From assembly GCA_023053545.1 (NCBI GenBank), contig JAKZAN010000007.1:9796001-9860000 (forward strand): a DNA stretch of 64,000 nt, in the 5' to 3' direction. The notes below the pieces were generated by a model, which was not told where the DNA came from, did not search any database, and saw only the letters and a program-made list of their open reading frames with translations. The translations under genes were made by a program, and so were the position numbers. The DNA comes from Lepidurus packardi. Lineage: Eukaryota > Arthropoda > Branchiopoda > Notostraca > Triopsidae. Below are positions 10,641-24,849 of this stretch, piece after piece. Every line of letters begins with the position of its first letter. Position 1 is the first letter of the stretch.

Positions 10641-13600
10641 TCATCGCAGTTTTCTGGGCCGGTAGGCGGAGGATGACATGGAAGTTTTGCCGCACAAGAG
10701 GCGCTTGAAAGCTTGTCGAAATTCGGGACTGAAGATGGTGTACAAGAGGGGATTGAGAGTCGAGTTGAAGTAGCCCAGCCAGAGGAAGACGCTGAGCATG
10801 GTGTCGTCGAAGTAACACTGTGGACAGAAGGGCATAGTGATGGCGCATACAAAGAACGGGAGCCAGCACACCACAAAGGCGCCAGTAATGATAGCCAAGG
10901 TTTTGGCAGCTTTCTTTTCGCGCTTGGCCTCGAGCGTCTCTTTCTTTTCACGGACCGTAGTCCGTTGCTGGGCAGCTTCCTTTTTAGCGAGTGTAAGAGC
11001 ATGACTTTGACCACTGGTATCGGCCAGGGGGGTGATACTAGGTTTCTCTTGGAGGTGCCCCTCCCCGGCCGATTGGCAAAGGTGAGTCATCGAGCCGTTG
11101 TTGAGCGAGTACTGGCTATGGGACCCGTTCTTGGAAGCCAGTAACGGCTGCGGCTCGAGGATCGGCGAGTCCAAATGGGTCTTCGTGATCGGGGCGGTTA
11201 CGTTGATGGTAAACGCCGTGGTTTCCATCACATTGGGCTCGTCATTGGCGTCTCCTAAGATTCTTTGAGTGTTTTGCTCCGACATGGGGGTGGAGGGAGG
11301 TAACACGATCTGGAAAGTGGGGCCGTCGTCGGACGGTTTCGGGAGATAGGGGTGGTCCTGGTCACCACCGTTACTGGCTTCAGCCTTGGGTTGGTTGCAA
11401 AGCCATATATGAGATCGGAACCAAGCCCACCGTCGACCTTTACCCTTGCAACTCTGGTTCGGACCAACGCTAGTACTTTTGGTAGTAGTGTCGACTTTCC
11501 CAGGGCGTCGACGGATCCGCTTCCGGGCCGTCTGGAAGATCTTCCAATACAGGATCAAGATGACGGTGAGGGGCACGTAGAAAGTGGCGCAGGTGGCCAC
11601 CACTTGATAGGCCACGTCTTGGCTCACTAAACACTTTTTGTGGATATTGACTCGCTCCAAGTAATCCGCGTCCTTCCAACCGAAAAGCGGTGCCAAGGAT
11701 ACAACCAAGGACACGCCCCATACCAGGACGATCATGATACCGATACGGCCTACGTTACGGTTGTAGATGTAGTCCACGTTGGTCACTGCCCAGTACCTAA
11801 AGGAAAACTACTGTAATGCTGGTACGACGTTGGTTACCGTCTTCATGTCTTCATGATTACTGTGTGAAGCTAATTCTGACTGTATGCCTTAAAATCTGAT
11901 TTAAACGTTTTGGGAACGCGACTAGCCAACTCTAGCGACTTTAGTGGCTTTGTTCACTCAGTTATGGGGACGGACGTTGTATGGAGAAATGGGATTTCTG
12001 TTGGAGGTCAAGTTCTTGGGTGGAAAAAGAAAGGCTCTGAAGTAATAGGAAGAAATGCTGCTTACCTGTCAACGGCGATGGCCACTAAGTGAAGGATGGA
12101 AGCAGTGCAGCATAGCACGTCGCTGGACGTCCACATGTCACAAAGCTCGGGACCCAGAATCCATTGCCTGCTTATCTGTAAGCCAGTAATGAAGTAACAT
12201 GTCTTTTAGCTAGCGTTCGCAAGATACTGGCAGTAATACAGCTTTTTTGGCTTGTATTCAGCTGTCCCAGGTTGTTCTAAAGTAGGAGTACACTCGCGAA
12301 AGGGTAGTTATGGGTACCGGATACTTTCTGAAGGAAGTAGACACAGCATTTCTGCAGCTTGCAGTTATACTAAACACTCTGAAGTAATTTAAATTGCTCA
12401 CCTCATAAACTGCGCCTAAAGGCATAACTAAGCACGCCACTAGCAGGTCTGCGACAGCCAAGGAAACGATGAGGTAGTTGGCTACCGAGTGCAGGTGGCG
12501 CTCCAGCAGAATGGCAGCAATGACGAAAACATTGCCTGCAAAAGACATAAAGCAGCGATAGGCCAATCAGTTCCTCGTAGCTTTGCTGATTCACTGTACC
12601 CAAAGGTGTCATTCCAGGAAACGAGTAAAAAACTTCGCATAGTGCTTCCTAAGCGAAATAATGGTTAACTCGTCACGGTTTGTTATACATGGTCTAGTTT
12701 CTGCACCAGGCAACAATGCTTGCACAACAAAAAGAGCAATTATTCCCAAGTGGACGGCAGTAATGAAGTTTCTATGTGTTCCTTCTTGTTTGACTTTTAT
12801 AATCCATAGGGCCAAGTCCCCTAATAGCTTTCTGACGAGAAATGGATTAGGGATCATAGCAAGGCAGATAGGTTTCTTGGGAGGGAAGCAATACGCCGAC
12901 TCGCACCTACCAGAGATTACTGGATGAAGATATATATCTGCAAGAAAGTATCCGTTTATTCAATGTCTTTCCCTTCAGAAAGAATAGCACGCAATCTTCT
13001 GCTCTATCTTGGCGAGGTTTCCCTATATGTACGGATACTACTGCAGAATGTTGAGAGAATTTTAGAAGAAATAACACATTTCTGCTGCTTTTTGCAAAAA
13101 TAGGACTGCGAAAACAGAACGATCTTACTTCTATTAGTTTCGGTAGGGTTTCCCTGTTTTTGCAGATTTACTGCAGAATTGAAAAGAAATAAGGCCCATG
13201 TGCTGCTTGCTTAACAGAAATATGGTTGTGAAACCGGAGTTTGCTCTGTAGGTTTTCCCTATTTCTGCGGATTTTACTGCATAATTTAAAGAAATAATGC
13301 ACATCTGCTGATTGCTTTCAAGAAATATGACTGACAAACAGAACAGATATTCATTACTTTTTGAGGTTTTCCATCTTTTTGTCGGGTATTACTGCAGAAT
13401 TTAAAAGAAATAAAGCACATCTGCGGCTTGCTTTGCAAAAATAAGACTTCGACATAGAAGGTATGTTTAATTCTATTAATTTCTGTAGGGTTCCCTCTTG
13501 ACGGGGTGTTATTGCCGTATTTCGCTGAAGGAAAGTATATCTGCGGCTTTTTTTGCAGAAATATGACTGCTGATACCAGAAAAAGAAAAAGCCCGGAAGT

Positions 13601-16600
13601 TCCCTAGACAAAGCTTTAAGAAACGGGAAGATGGCAATATTTTCTTAAAATAATGGAATGTGTCGCATTGGTCTTGATTCCGTTATTTCTGCTAGTGCAG
13701 AGGCATGAAGAAATATGACTACAAATCGCATTTGAGGCTCGGCTTGGCTAATAAAAGAACAATCGAGTAGAATAAGACTTGGTTGTAAACAAGCCTTTGT
13801 TTTTCAAAAGGTTCGGGGTATATTTTTGCGAAGTGAAACTTCGTTCGCAGATTGAATTTCTTCCTACCGACTCTGTATTTATGTCATTAATAAACTGCAA
13901 CTCCTTTGTCTGTTGTGCCGGTTATAGTCGGGTGCTATTTTATACCTTCAGGTGAGCACTCAGGTGTGGGAGCCAAGGTCTTTGCAATTCCTGAAATGAG
14001 CTTAGGCAATTGAATCGTGATATTTCTTTCTTCCGATCTTTGCGATCTTCCGGCAAAATTAAGAAAACTGGCGCAGAAGCCAGTCGACGCAGGAAAAACA
14101 TATTCTAGAGGCTGGTACTTTTTCAGCGTCCAACAATGGAAATTCCTCCATTCTGCCGCAGAAAAATCTCTTTCAGAGTGACAGATACAAGGTTTCCCAT
14201 ATTTCTGCGCGTCAAAAGTTCTTAGTATTGGAAAAGTGTGAAAAGTGGGAAAAGTGGGAAAAGTTCGAAACGGTCAGATTAAATTGGCAGCTATATTTAT
14301 TTCCATAGAATTGAGTATTGGCCAGACGTTTTCTATGCGACAGAGAGACAAAGAAGCTGACAGAAATACCAGGAATTTATTTTTTGGCGAGAAGCCGTTG
14401 GCATCTTGTCCATCCAGCCGGTAAGAGCTTACGTCAACACCAATCAAGGCAGGTTTCCTTTGAAGCAAGAGCGTTTTATTCCGTACACCATTCTACCTTA
14501 TAATCACACCTCTAGCAAAGCCGCTTTTCTTCCCAAACTAACTAGAGTTCATTGCAGCAATCTGGCGCAGCAATCCCTCCCCACGCTGCAAAGCGATATG
14601 ACCTTTTTCTTGTCACTTTTTATTTCTTGGCTAAGATCTTAGGAAATGGACCTCCCTGCTTGAATTGCCGGTCTAATATCGACAACATGGTACAGCGAAG
14701 GAGAGGGTGACTAATAAAGAAAAACAAGTCAATAACAAGCTTTGAGCGTTAGCCGCAGAAATTCTACCGGCGCTTACATGTCAATGTACGAGTAGGAATA
14801 TTAGACTGGATTGATTCCTTCGTCGGGAGTATTGTCCAGAAAGTATTGGAAGCCAGCATGGCAAACAGCAGAATTATGCCTGTTGCAGATAAATACGCAG
14901 TTGAAAGAGCGAAGAAATACCGGCATGGGACTGGTGATGGAAAGCTTTAGATCTCAATCGATTTATTGGACCCTCTTTCACACACCATACCGTAGCCTTC
15001 GTCTTTTCCTCTCCCGTTCTTTCTAAGGGTAAATTCCATGCTGGCAGCTGTACTAGCCACTTGGGTTTTAGGGGGAGATGTTAGTTCGCGTTGCTTATTA
15101 ATATCCTTATTTCTGCGGGGGTGCTTGCGTGTCCAGGTTCATTGATTTCTTATCATGTTGTCAGCTCCCTTGACCGCTTCTTTTACCGCAGCCTTCGGAA
15201 AATATTCAGAATAAGAGACAGTTCCATTGATTTATCCGGAACTACATATCTCTTTGACAGAAATATGTCTAATCGTCGAGCAATTCATGGAAATAAATCG
15301 TTTAACTGGCAGTACTAGCTAATTTTGTTTCGTTCCAAGGATAATTTTCTCTTTCTCTTGCTTTCTTTTGTGTTTAGGTCATTTTTACCGGGCAGAATGG
15401 TAGTTCTGACATTGTTACTACTACTTTTGGAATTATTACTTTGAGTTTCAGACTTTTCGTACTGGATTACTTAGGGAGACATATAATTTTACTTTCCACT
15501 GGGTTGCGAGAGACTCGTTAATTACTTGCAAGGCAGAAATATATGTTGTGCAGGAATTGGTGCAAATCTCAAGGGAATCCTACTCGCCGAGAGTAATTTA
15601 GCCAGTTGGCAGAAATACGTGCACAGTAAAAAAAAATCTGGCAGTGCAAATCGTAGGATAGTTGCAGGCAGACTAGGATCATCGACTTGAAGGTTCGTAG
15701 TAAAGACACGTGGCAGATATGGCGCAGTTGCATTCGAAGTACTGCAGAAAGTTTAGAATGCAAATTGTTCTCCATTCCTTCATAGAACTTGGAAATTGCT
15801 GCAGGAGGAAGAAATCGCAGTGAAATTGGAAAGAATAGTACAGAAATGCTCCGAAATATGCAGAAATCGGTCATGTACGTTAGACTTGGAATAGGCATTG
15901 TTCTACGCTCGTCTTTCTCAAACTCACTAAATACCGCTGCAAAAAGAAATGACGCACCAGTAGTTCAAAATAAGGCAGAAATAAGTCAAAATACGCAGAA
16001 ATTGTCCAAAAAATCTTAGGCAGCAGGCACGCACGGTAAATAAATTGCTAAACTTGTCTAGCTTAAAGGTATAATGCCTGTAGGGTAGAGAATAGCACAT
16101 AAATAGGTAGGAATAGCGCAGAGATGTCCAGAAATGTGCAGAAATCAGTAATATAGGTTTGACCTAAAATAGACCAAATCTCTTCGCTCTTCGTTCTCAA
16201 ACTTACTAAATACCTGTATAAGAAGATTCAATAGTTTAAATAATAAATAAAGAGATAAAATAGTAATAAGTAAGTAGTAATACACAGTAACACATAGTAG
16301 TGCATAAGTAATAAATAAATAAATAAATAATAATAATTGTAATAAATAGATAAAAAAGAAAGAAATAGATAAAAAATAGTAATTAATAGATACAAATCTA
16401 AGGCAGAAGACAGGCATAGTAAAGAATTTGTTGAGCGTGTCTGGCTGCAGGCTCTAATGACTGCGTGTAGGCAGAAACAACGCAGTAATATGTAGAAATA
16501 GTGCTGAAGTAGGCAGTAAAGAGCTAGGAAAAAGCAGATCTACATTATAGACTGGCACTACCACCTCTGTCTTCCCAAAATTTACGATCCAAAGGAAAAA

Positions 16601-19600
16601 AAATACCGCGAACAACGTAGAACAACAGAAATATGCAGACACGAAGTAAAATAGTAGAAATAGCATACTAAAAATGTATAATACTTTTACCTCGCTTTAT
16701 AGGACTCTGAAAGTACACTAACAGGCCGAAATAACTGAAGTATTGCAGAAATAAATGTACATTTCTACAAAAAATGTTTAGAAACGACAGAACTGTGTAG
16801 AAATGAAAGATTCTACGCCTATTAACCTTTCAAGTTCCTCTTCTGGTACTGCAGCAGGTATTAGCAGGTATTATACTGCTGCAGCAGATATTAACGCAAG
16901 AAATGAATAAAAACAACTAGTCACGAGAAGATCCGATTAAATCGTTAGAAATTATAGCGCGGTGGTATGTTTCACCCCCCAGAAGCATGCTGCGGAGACG
17001 GGTGGCAGATATATTACTTTATTTACCTATTAGTAGTCATGTAAACAAGAGGTTTTGGCAAAGGGAGTGGGAAAGGGGAAGGGAAATTACTGATCTTCCG
17101 ATATTAGATCATTGATTCCTGGGAAACCGTTTTGAAAGGGATGCCCACTGGCAACGAAATGCGAAGAAATGTGAAGAAATGTTATTCCGCAGGAAAAACA
17201 CGACAAAGCATGACTAAGCCTCGTTTAAAAAAGCCCTTGAATGGGAACGAGACACCTCGGAAGAGGTTGTAGTGTCTGTCGCGCTGTGACATGCCCTTCC
17301 AGCAATTGGTTTAGTTGTCATGTTGTATTTTTTTGGGCGAGTGCGCAACAGAAAAGTGTTTGGTAGGGTTTGGGCGTCCAGCTGGCGTGGCAACGAAGAT
17401 TAACTCCAATCCATTAGTCTTCAAATGTCACGTTTCGGTTGCATTTCTGTCCCCAGAGCCAGTACTTATTTCTGATACGAAGTTTTTTAAAGTGGGAGTA
17501 CGGGGTTGGCTAATTACCGTGAATATAACCATTCCGGTATTTCTGCCAGTAATACTTCAAGGCCCTATCTTGGCCAAGAGACCCTAAACGAGCTGATCCG
17601 GGTGATGATGTTTATTATGAAGGAAAATGACATCGACACCACAGCTCGGGCGTCAAAGGGTAATACCGTGATATGGGTCCTCACAATAGGGCGAGAATCG
17701 AATCGATGAGTTGCTGGATGGGCGACTCCAAAGAGGGGGAGAGACAAGCGAAGCGTTCAGAAGAAGTTTGGGGGATGTGGGTGGACGGTATATATTTGGG
17801 CTTGCCGAGGATCAGTGTATATTTCGTGGTCGGTGAATTTCTTCTCAGAGAAGCCCGGAGCGACCGTCGTAGTAGAGCTTCGCAGAAAGGATCTACGGCA
17901 TGCCAGTAACGTTTGATTTGGCGTATTAAAAGTTGGCCTTTGAAGCTATTACTGCAGAAATAGTTTCCGTACGTCGATTCCTGATATGCATAACTGAGGC
18001 AGTTTGCTTTTCGAGTTTCCTTAGAACTCCCATGTTGGAGAGCCGACGTTTGATCGCGACTACGCCAGAACATGTTCTGCAGAAATGCGTAACTCTATGG
18101 CTGTATAAATGTTTGCCTCTTGACAACCAAATATTCATTCTGAAGGTAGCAGAAAACATTGATTCTAATTACTGAAGGAATGTGAAGCTGGTAGTCAACT
18201 ACTCTAAGATATTTCTACAGAGAGTGTGTGCCTCTGTGTCTATAAAGGGTGTTCAGTTCTTTTCAATCAAATATTCATATAATGTAGCAGGAATCATTGA
18301 TTCAATTATTGAAGAAAGGTAGTAAAGCTGGTACGCGTAGGAAGATAAGTCTGTATTTCTTTGAAGCTGTTGCTTCATAAATAGTTTCTGTATAGGAGGT
18401 GACTTTTATACATATGTAATGTCTATAAGCCATTTACTGCCAGCTTGGAACTTCTGCAGATTTTCTGTGTATAGAAGTTAGAAATGTATTACTTTGAAGA
18501 TTCTTTACCGCAGTAGTATGCGTTCCTCTTTGGTGCCTAATATCTGAGTCAGTCATCTCCAAGGTAGAAAGCTTGAGTTTCCTTACAAAAGCTTATACGC
18601 TTAAGCAATTTCCGGGAGTAGTAATATTTCTTCGGAGCTAATGGTACAGAAATGTCATCATTACAGTATTGTAATCCCTCCCAAGTCGGTATAAAGCTGT
18701 AAGAAGCGTAAACTCAATCATAAATAAGCTACAGATGTATTACTGCACTGCTGAATTACTGCAGATATGCCGTACTTTACTGTACCTCTGCGTAAAGTAG
18801 AATCTCTCACTCTAGAGTACAACAGCGTTGGTTACTCGCTGCAGGAAGTTAAAAAGGTAAGGATATAACTCGCGTACAAATTCTTTCCATTATTTCTGCC
18901 ATAAATCCTGACATTTCTTGTAACCATGCCTAGGAAGAGATCAACTTCTGTTTCTAGTAGAAATCCCAGTATTTCTTGTAAGAATTATAAGAATTGTACA
19001 CTAAGTACATAGAAGCAACTTGTTACGGGAGAAATGTCTGAGGTTGTCAAGGTAAACCGATCGGGGCTTATGATGGTTCAGCAATACATTACTTCAATCC
19101 TGTACTGTAGTACTGACGCGGAATAGCAATATGTCGTTCGCTTCCTCTAAAATCTGACGATTTTTAATGAAACCAGATACATTTCTGGCTAATCTTCCAA
19201 ACAGTAGGGGGGAACGATTATAGGTAAGCTGTCAGGTTTAAAATCTCCAAGGGGGCCAACCGCTTTCTGCAGACATGACCGCCAAGTTATAGGCTTCCTT
19301 TCCTTGGTACGTACTCTCATGTCTCTTAACTATATATGCCCGGGCGAAAATATACGATAGTGCAGTACGTGTATCCTCAGAGGGTGCGAAGGTAAAAGCA
19401 GCCGCTCTCATAAAAGCAGGGTTTTGTCTGAGATTTTATGCATAGCATCGATTTACTGACGTCACGGAACTTGATCCTCAAAACCTGGAAAGCTTTTGCG
19501 TCCATGGAGGGTATGTAAATGAAATGGCGATACTCCAAACTCGCTGCGGTGAGGTTCCAGTTTCTTTCAAAGAAATATCGCAAATCGAAATTCGAAATTG

Positions 19601-21834
19601 TAAACCGAAGACTACTACCCCTTTTAATGATAAGTATAGCGAGCAAAGAGGGGTCTCTTTCCTTTCATTTTTTTTATCCGTTCGTGTTTCAACATTTCCA
19701 TGTTGGAGAATTTCGGCTCGGCGCGATGTGGCACAGTAATAATGCCGGTTGGGTTTAGTGGACTGGAAGAAATAAGATTACAAGCGGCCACGCCCGCCCG
19801 TATCGCTCATCAGGGATCGTCCAGTAACCCGTCGCTCGCGGCATGACAGTGATTCATCCGTGAAGGATTGTCTGTTGTCAAACATTAGTATCAGCGGACA
19901 TATTTCTTTCCTATTTAACAAGATTGGTACGCCGAGTTACGAGATATTTCTGCGGAAAGGAAACACTCGGTAAACTTAGCTATGGATCGAATTTATGGCC
20001 GTTTGAACTGGAAGGCAGCCAAGCAGTACCACCAGGTTTGCTTAGTAGCTTTCAGTTCCGAGTGACTAAGTATTGGCCGCAAAATGCTATCGGTAGCAAT
20101 GTCAGTTCAGTGTTTGCTTTTAACCACTGCGCATACACCTTTAGACATCCGTCTCATTTTTTTATTTTTTTTTTCTGGGGAACATTCTTAAGAGTGAGGT
20201 ATTTTTAGGACGTGATCTGATTTTGAAGCCTTTCAGAAATATATTTCTCATATTTCTTTCGTCAGTTAGCGTTGAGTCTTTTTGGTTCAGTAACTCCTTT
20301 CCCGTAATCTAATTGTGCAACAAAAAAGTTGTGAATCTACTCCCATTTACTGGCCTCATTTTCGCTGGCTTTTCCACTTGAAAAACCAAAACGCAGAAAT
20401 CTTCCGACTTGTGATATTTCTTTCATTTCTGCGGTGGTAAAAGAATGTCCAGGTTGACTTATCAATTTTCTGGAATGGAAATAAACGGATAATTCAAGAG
20501 AAGACTGGGGTTTTTTTGTTATTACTATGGAAAAATGCAGCAATAATAGCTTGTCGTTCATTCAAAGCATTTCTGATGGAAGTAATAAACACAGATATTA
20601 GAAATACTTCTTTCCACACGGTATCCGTTTAAAAATTCAATAGAGAAGTTCAATGGGCTTTCATCTGTAGACAGAATCTTCTCAAGGGTGAACATTTCTT
20701 CGGAACTTTTTCAGAAATATTTTGGCAGAAATGTATTTCGACATCTTCAACATTCCGGACCTTGGAGTTTTCTCCGTCGAGCCAGAAAAAGCCAGAGAGG
20801 AAAAAATTACATTGAAAGTGTTGCAAGGATTTGGACTGCACGCAGAAATAAGCAGAAATATCCAGCCAGTACCATATTACTGCAAATCGATATAACTTCA
20901 ACTCGCCGTTTTTTACTTGAGGAAAAGAATAAGATTGTCAGCGGTTGGGTATTCAAATCACGGAATCCAGGAACATTTTTTGTGAACAGTCGCTTTTCAA
21001 CCTTTTTTTTCGCGCAGATGCCCAGGCAAGGGCGTTAGAGTAATTGCGATCTGGTTACTTCCAGAACACCATTATGTGGCGGGAACCAACGCTTCGTTAG
21101 AAAAACAACTGGACGAGTCCCGGTTAGTTTACTAGGTTGAATCGTCTAACCTAATAACATTTGCCTTTCATGACTCTTGTGTCGACCCTCTCAAGTAGGT
21201 TCACCATAACTTTCTCAAAAGGGGCTTGAGCTAGGAAGATCGGTAGCCGCCAAAAAAATATAAACAAAAATAAAGGAAAAAGACTGGCAGTAATGGGATT
21301 ATTTCTTCGCCCTACCGGCAAGGTCAAACCGCAGACTCCCGTAGCCATTAGCTCACTAACTTTGTTACTAAAGTTGTTGCAATTAGCTCACTAACTTAAA
21401 GAGGCCAAGCAATAAGGGAGCGACAAAGACAGCGGATCAGAAAATGGAAGAAATTGAGGAAGAAATGGAAGAAATAAAGGGTTAAACCTACCGACCACCG
21501 TGGCGAGGATCATAAGACCCAGGATGGTTGACGTAAGGACGGTAAAAACGAGATCGTCTCCCGATTCGTGGGTTTCATTGATGTAGGAGTACGTGCGATT
21601 GATCTGGCTGCTGTTGTGTTGCAAATTATCCGTGAAGACGAGGTCGTTTTCCCGACTGGTGTTATAATACGGGGAGCTATTGTTGTCGGAGACATTTTCG
21701 GGTGCTTGCGCGGACACCATCCACGCCGCATCCACTCGTACGTCGGCCAGCCACACCAAGGAAGCGCCGAGATGGAGCCACGGCGCTACGGAGGGGTGGT
21801 GGTGGTGGTGGGACGTCGATATCGACGTTGCCAT
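10641..21834 (-). CDS. 5-HT1: 5-HT1-type serotonin receptor, complete
   Basis: Four exons: 21834-21492, 12535-12402, 12175-12066 and 11796-10641. All junctions are GT-AG and in frame, giving 580 residues. The start is chosen because an in-frame TAG lies four codons upstream. The N-terminus has a His run and six N-glycosylation sequons, then TM1 (split by the 9 kb intron in a Gly codon). TM2 has [15 protein letters not shown]3 has the amine-binding Asp at about residue 178, and DRY is at 195-197. ECL2 has [12 protein letters not shown]5 is [14 protein letters not shown]. A third intracellular loop of about 200 residues is Ser/Thr-rich, TM6 has CWLPFF (about 506-511), TM7 has NPLLY (about 544-548), and the C-tail is short. 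Such receptors bind serotonin at the plasma membrane and lower cAMP through Gi/o. The loop is far longer than in the neighbouring paralogue. I am confident of the class and fairly sure of 5-HT1. Confidence 0.93.
13041..13575. repeat. Diverged 106-130 bp tandem repeat, five copies
   Basis: Units are anchored by CTGCAGAAT or a close variant followed by AAAAGAAATAA-like sequence at 13041, 13171, 13277, 13392 and 13512. Each then has a CACATCTGCTGCTTGC-like block, a CAAAAATATGACT-like block, and a GGTTTTCCCT-like block before the next anchor. Copies differ by substitutions and small indels, so the array is old. The unit junction coincides with the octamer core. Confidence 0.8.
18110..18410. repeat. 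140-bp tandem duplication in the 5-HT1 intron
   Basis: CAAATATTCAT occurs at about 18128 and 18268. It is followed in both copies by a TAGCAG-AA-CATTGATTC block and a GTAAAGCTGGTA-like block. The two copies are clearly related but diverged. Confidence 0.65.
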
Positions 21835-22501
21835 CGGGATAAACTACATAACTCTCCTTAAAGAAAAGAAAAGATAAACCAGCATATCAGTCATTTGGTG
21901 CTTGATGCTTGATACACATTTCACTGTATTTAATGGCGAGTCCGGGATTTGGTTAAGGCCTTTTGTTTGGCCGAAAAGGGATGCGGTGGTACCCGTCCGC
22001 CTATTTTATGGCTGCAGACTTAAAAGTCCATTAACAGCAATTTCCCTCAAGTGTCTAAAACCTTCTTAAACACAGAGAGTAATACAATACTGGTGAGTGA
22101 TCCCAACATCGTTAAGGGAAATATTAGGAAAGACGAAGAAAAACTATTGTCTCCGAGGAAGGGTTTTGTAGGAAATTACTGTGAAATTTCTGCAGCTTTG
22201 GACACTGTTGTTTCTGCAGTAAGTGGATGTTAGATGTTATTGAACCGTTTAAAAGATGCATTTGGAGTGAAAATGGTCTAGACAATCGAACGTAATCCCA
22301 TGCCAAAGCCAGGATTTTCCTTTCAGGTTCACAGGAATAGTAAATGACTGTGTGCAGGTATTATTTCTGCCGAATATTACGATACAACATCTCTTAGTCT
22401 TTCACTTGTGTCTTTTCTGCAATAAATTTGATAACTTAAACATTGACTACTTTCATACGTTCTGTTTGAAATAATTGCTGACAGTAAGCTTCCGCTAGTC
22501 T

Positions 22502-22830
22502 ATTTCTGCAGAAATATTCATTGGCAGAAATTTTTCACCTGACTGGAATACTTTTTCTTTTGAAATCGATTCAAATTTGTGATTTTTCACAGTTCGTTAA
22601 TACTTCTTCCAGAAATAATTGTGGATAATGAGCATTTTTTCAGTCGATATTAAGCTTCCTGTAATTTATTTCTGCAAAATATTACTTAGCAGACATTTTT
22701 TCTTGGCTGGAATACTTTTTCTATTGAAATCTGCGCAAATCGTTAGTGTTTCACAACTCTTTTATCCTTCTTGCAGAAATAATTGTAGATAATGAGCACT
22801 TCCTGATTTCTCGGATATTTCTGCAGAGAT
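22502..22830. repeat. 164-bp tandem duplication with octamer dyads
   Basis: GGAATACTTTTTCT occurs at 22545 and 22709. Both copies begin with ATTTCTGCA and contain a CAGAAATAATTGT-GATAATGAGCA block. A third partial unit starts at the ATATTTCTGCAGAGATGCG near 22815. Confidence 0.75.
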
Positions 22831-24483
22831 GCGATTTTGCGGAATTATTGCTTCAAGAATACGAAATCTACGAAAGTATTACTTGAGATGTATTTATTTC
22901 TTGAAAAAATATTACCTCAGAAATATTATCCTTGCTATGGTATTACTGCACCAATATTACTTATCTGGGAAATTACTTCAAATAGAGAACATCGCATAAA
23001 TTTAACTGCCGAAATACTATGTAAGGGCGAAAGTTGCTGCAGAAATTTGCGTTTTTTTGCAGCAATTTTTCCATTGACGTCTTACGCGTTGGAAAACGTA
23101 CTTGCTACGTGTTTATGTTAACAAAATATTCAAATAGGCAGTATTACTTCCCTAATATTTTATATTTCTTCAGTAATTTTATTTCTGTCGATTGGTAACT
23201 AAGGTTCAGCGCTCTCTGAAATTGGCTTCAGTGCCTACATTCTATAGCCCAACTCAAGCGAATGAGGTTCCAGCGGTTGGGAAAAGAAAATAAATCGTCA
23301 ATGGGAGTAGAAACAGGTCGAAGAAGTGCAACATTTCTGCCAATACAAGCGAAAGCCACAACCTTTTACCGTAAATAAAACCAATGGAAAGGACCACCGT
23401 GATCGATACTTGGCATTGAAGTTCCATGTCGACCAACAACGTTAACAAAAGGAGAGAGAAAAAGATTTCTTCCCAAAACTATCAACGATTCAGTTATTTA
23501 TTTCTACGGCCTTGGAAAACTTTTTCAAACATTTCTACCTTAAAAAGTAAAGGACTCTATGAATGGAAATTGACCCCCCATCGTCAGCTTATTTCCGTAA
23601 TGTTGCAGCATCGATGACTCGAGAACTCTCGAGAGCATAACTCGCGCCGCAGACAGAAATATCGCTGTATTTTTTCCAGGATTCGTTTGCTGACCCATCA
23701 TCCTGTACCGTGGGTAGTCTTAGCTTGCGTCAGCGCCACCTGTCATCTGTAATCTAGCGTCAGGAGGACCGCACAACTCTATTGAAGCTTTTTTCCGTGA
23801 GGGAAGAGAAACAGCTATTCCCAGAGGGCGTTCTATAGAGCTAATTGAGTTCTAAGAATGTTAGCTGTTCTCTCCTTCCACCCTCTCTCTTTCGCTAGTT
23901 TCACCTGGAAGTATTTCATAGAAAAAGGGGAAAATGTAGGTAGTGGTCATAGAGGTGTAGCTTCCAAAGGCCTTCCGGGGGAAACTGTAACCAGGTAGGG
24001 CAATCTGCGGTAGCTTTGGAAATTACTGCACACAGCCATTGATCGTACTGGAGTAGCATTTAAGTGTGCAACCTTGTGGTTGAGGCGTTAGTGTTCAGGA
24101 AGAGAGCTAATAGATTCGTTTATTACTGCATGGACATTGATTATGTCATTGCAAACACCGTAGGGAGTTTTCTCTTTTGTAAGGAAATGAATAGAGTTAC
24201 GATCCGACCGGCAGAAATGGGGATCGACCAAACTTTGTTCTAGAACGTGTTGTCATACAATGGTGGGGTACAGAGGACTTCCATGTTTAGGCGTAACGGT
24301 TACACAGGTACCGGGTACAAAACCATTGAACGTAAATATTGCGTGACGCACTTTGTGATGAAGCCCTGGGGCCAAAGGGGAAGGGGGACCAAAGAAAGAG
24401 AGAAAGTGCGACAAGTAATTTCGTGTTCGTTGACACCTTTACGCGAGTTGGCTGCGTCCGGTTATCCTATACATTTATAACGA

Positions 24484-24497
24484 GGGGGGGGGGGGGG
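24484..24497 (+). repeat. G14 homopolymer
   Basis: A run of 14 consecutive G residues in otherwise AT-rich DNA. It could be length-variable or form a G-quadruplex. Read errors are common in such runs, so the exact length is uncertain. Confidence 0.8.
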
Positions 24498-24849
24498 ATG
24501 GTTTGAGAACCATAGGTGAAACAATAATGCCAGTACTTAATCACTAGGATATTCCGGTAGGGTAGAGGTGACAGTAATAGGAAGCCTTTGATACCCGTGG
24601 CTCAATTCTAGACTTGCTCTGTTGCGGAGTATTCCTATAATTTTCTTGGAGGGAAAGAATTGACACCTTTTGGGACAGTCTTAGAACTGCAGCATTATTT
24701 ATTACTGCAGAAATTTTAGGGTTTGCTCGCACAGTTTGAATACATTTATGTTGATTAGATTAGCTCTTTTGCAATGCTAAGTAGTTACAGAGAAAAGCTA
24801 CTAATTCTGTTCGGTTAAAAAATGGAGGAAAAATTTGTTCTGAAGGAAA

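Larger units (their letters stand above)
12536..21491 (-). other. 9-kb first intron of the 5-HT1 gene
   Basis: This intron splits the TM1 coding sequence. I find no coding exon inside it on either strand. It is filled with ATTWCTGC octamers and diverged tandem repeats (13041-13575 and 18110-18410), plus TAAA-rich low-complexity DNA near 16230-16400. The remaining short open frames have no recognisable domain and no good splice context. Confidence 0.6.
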
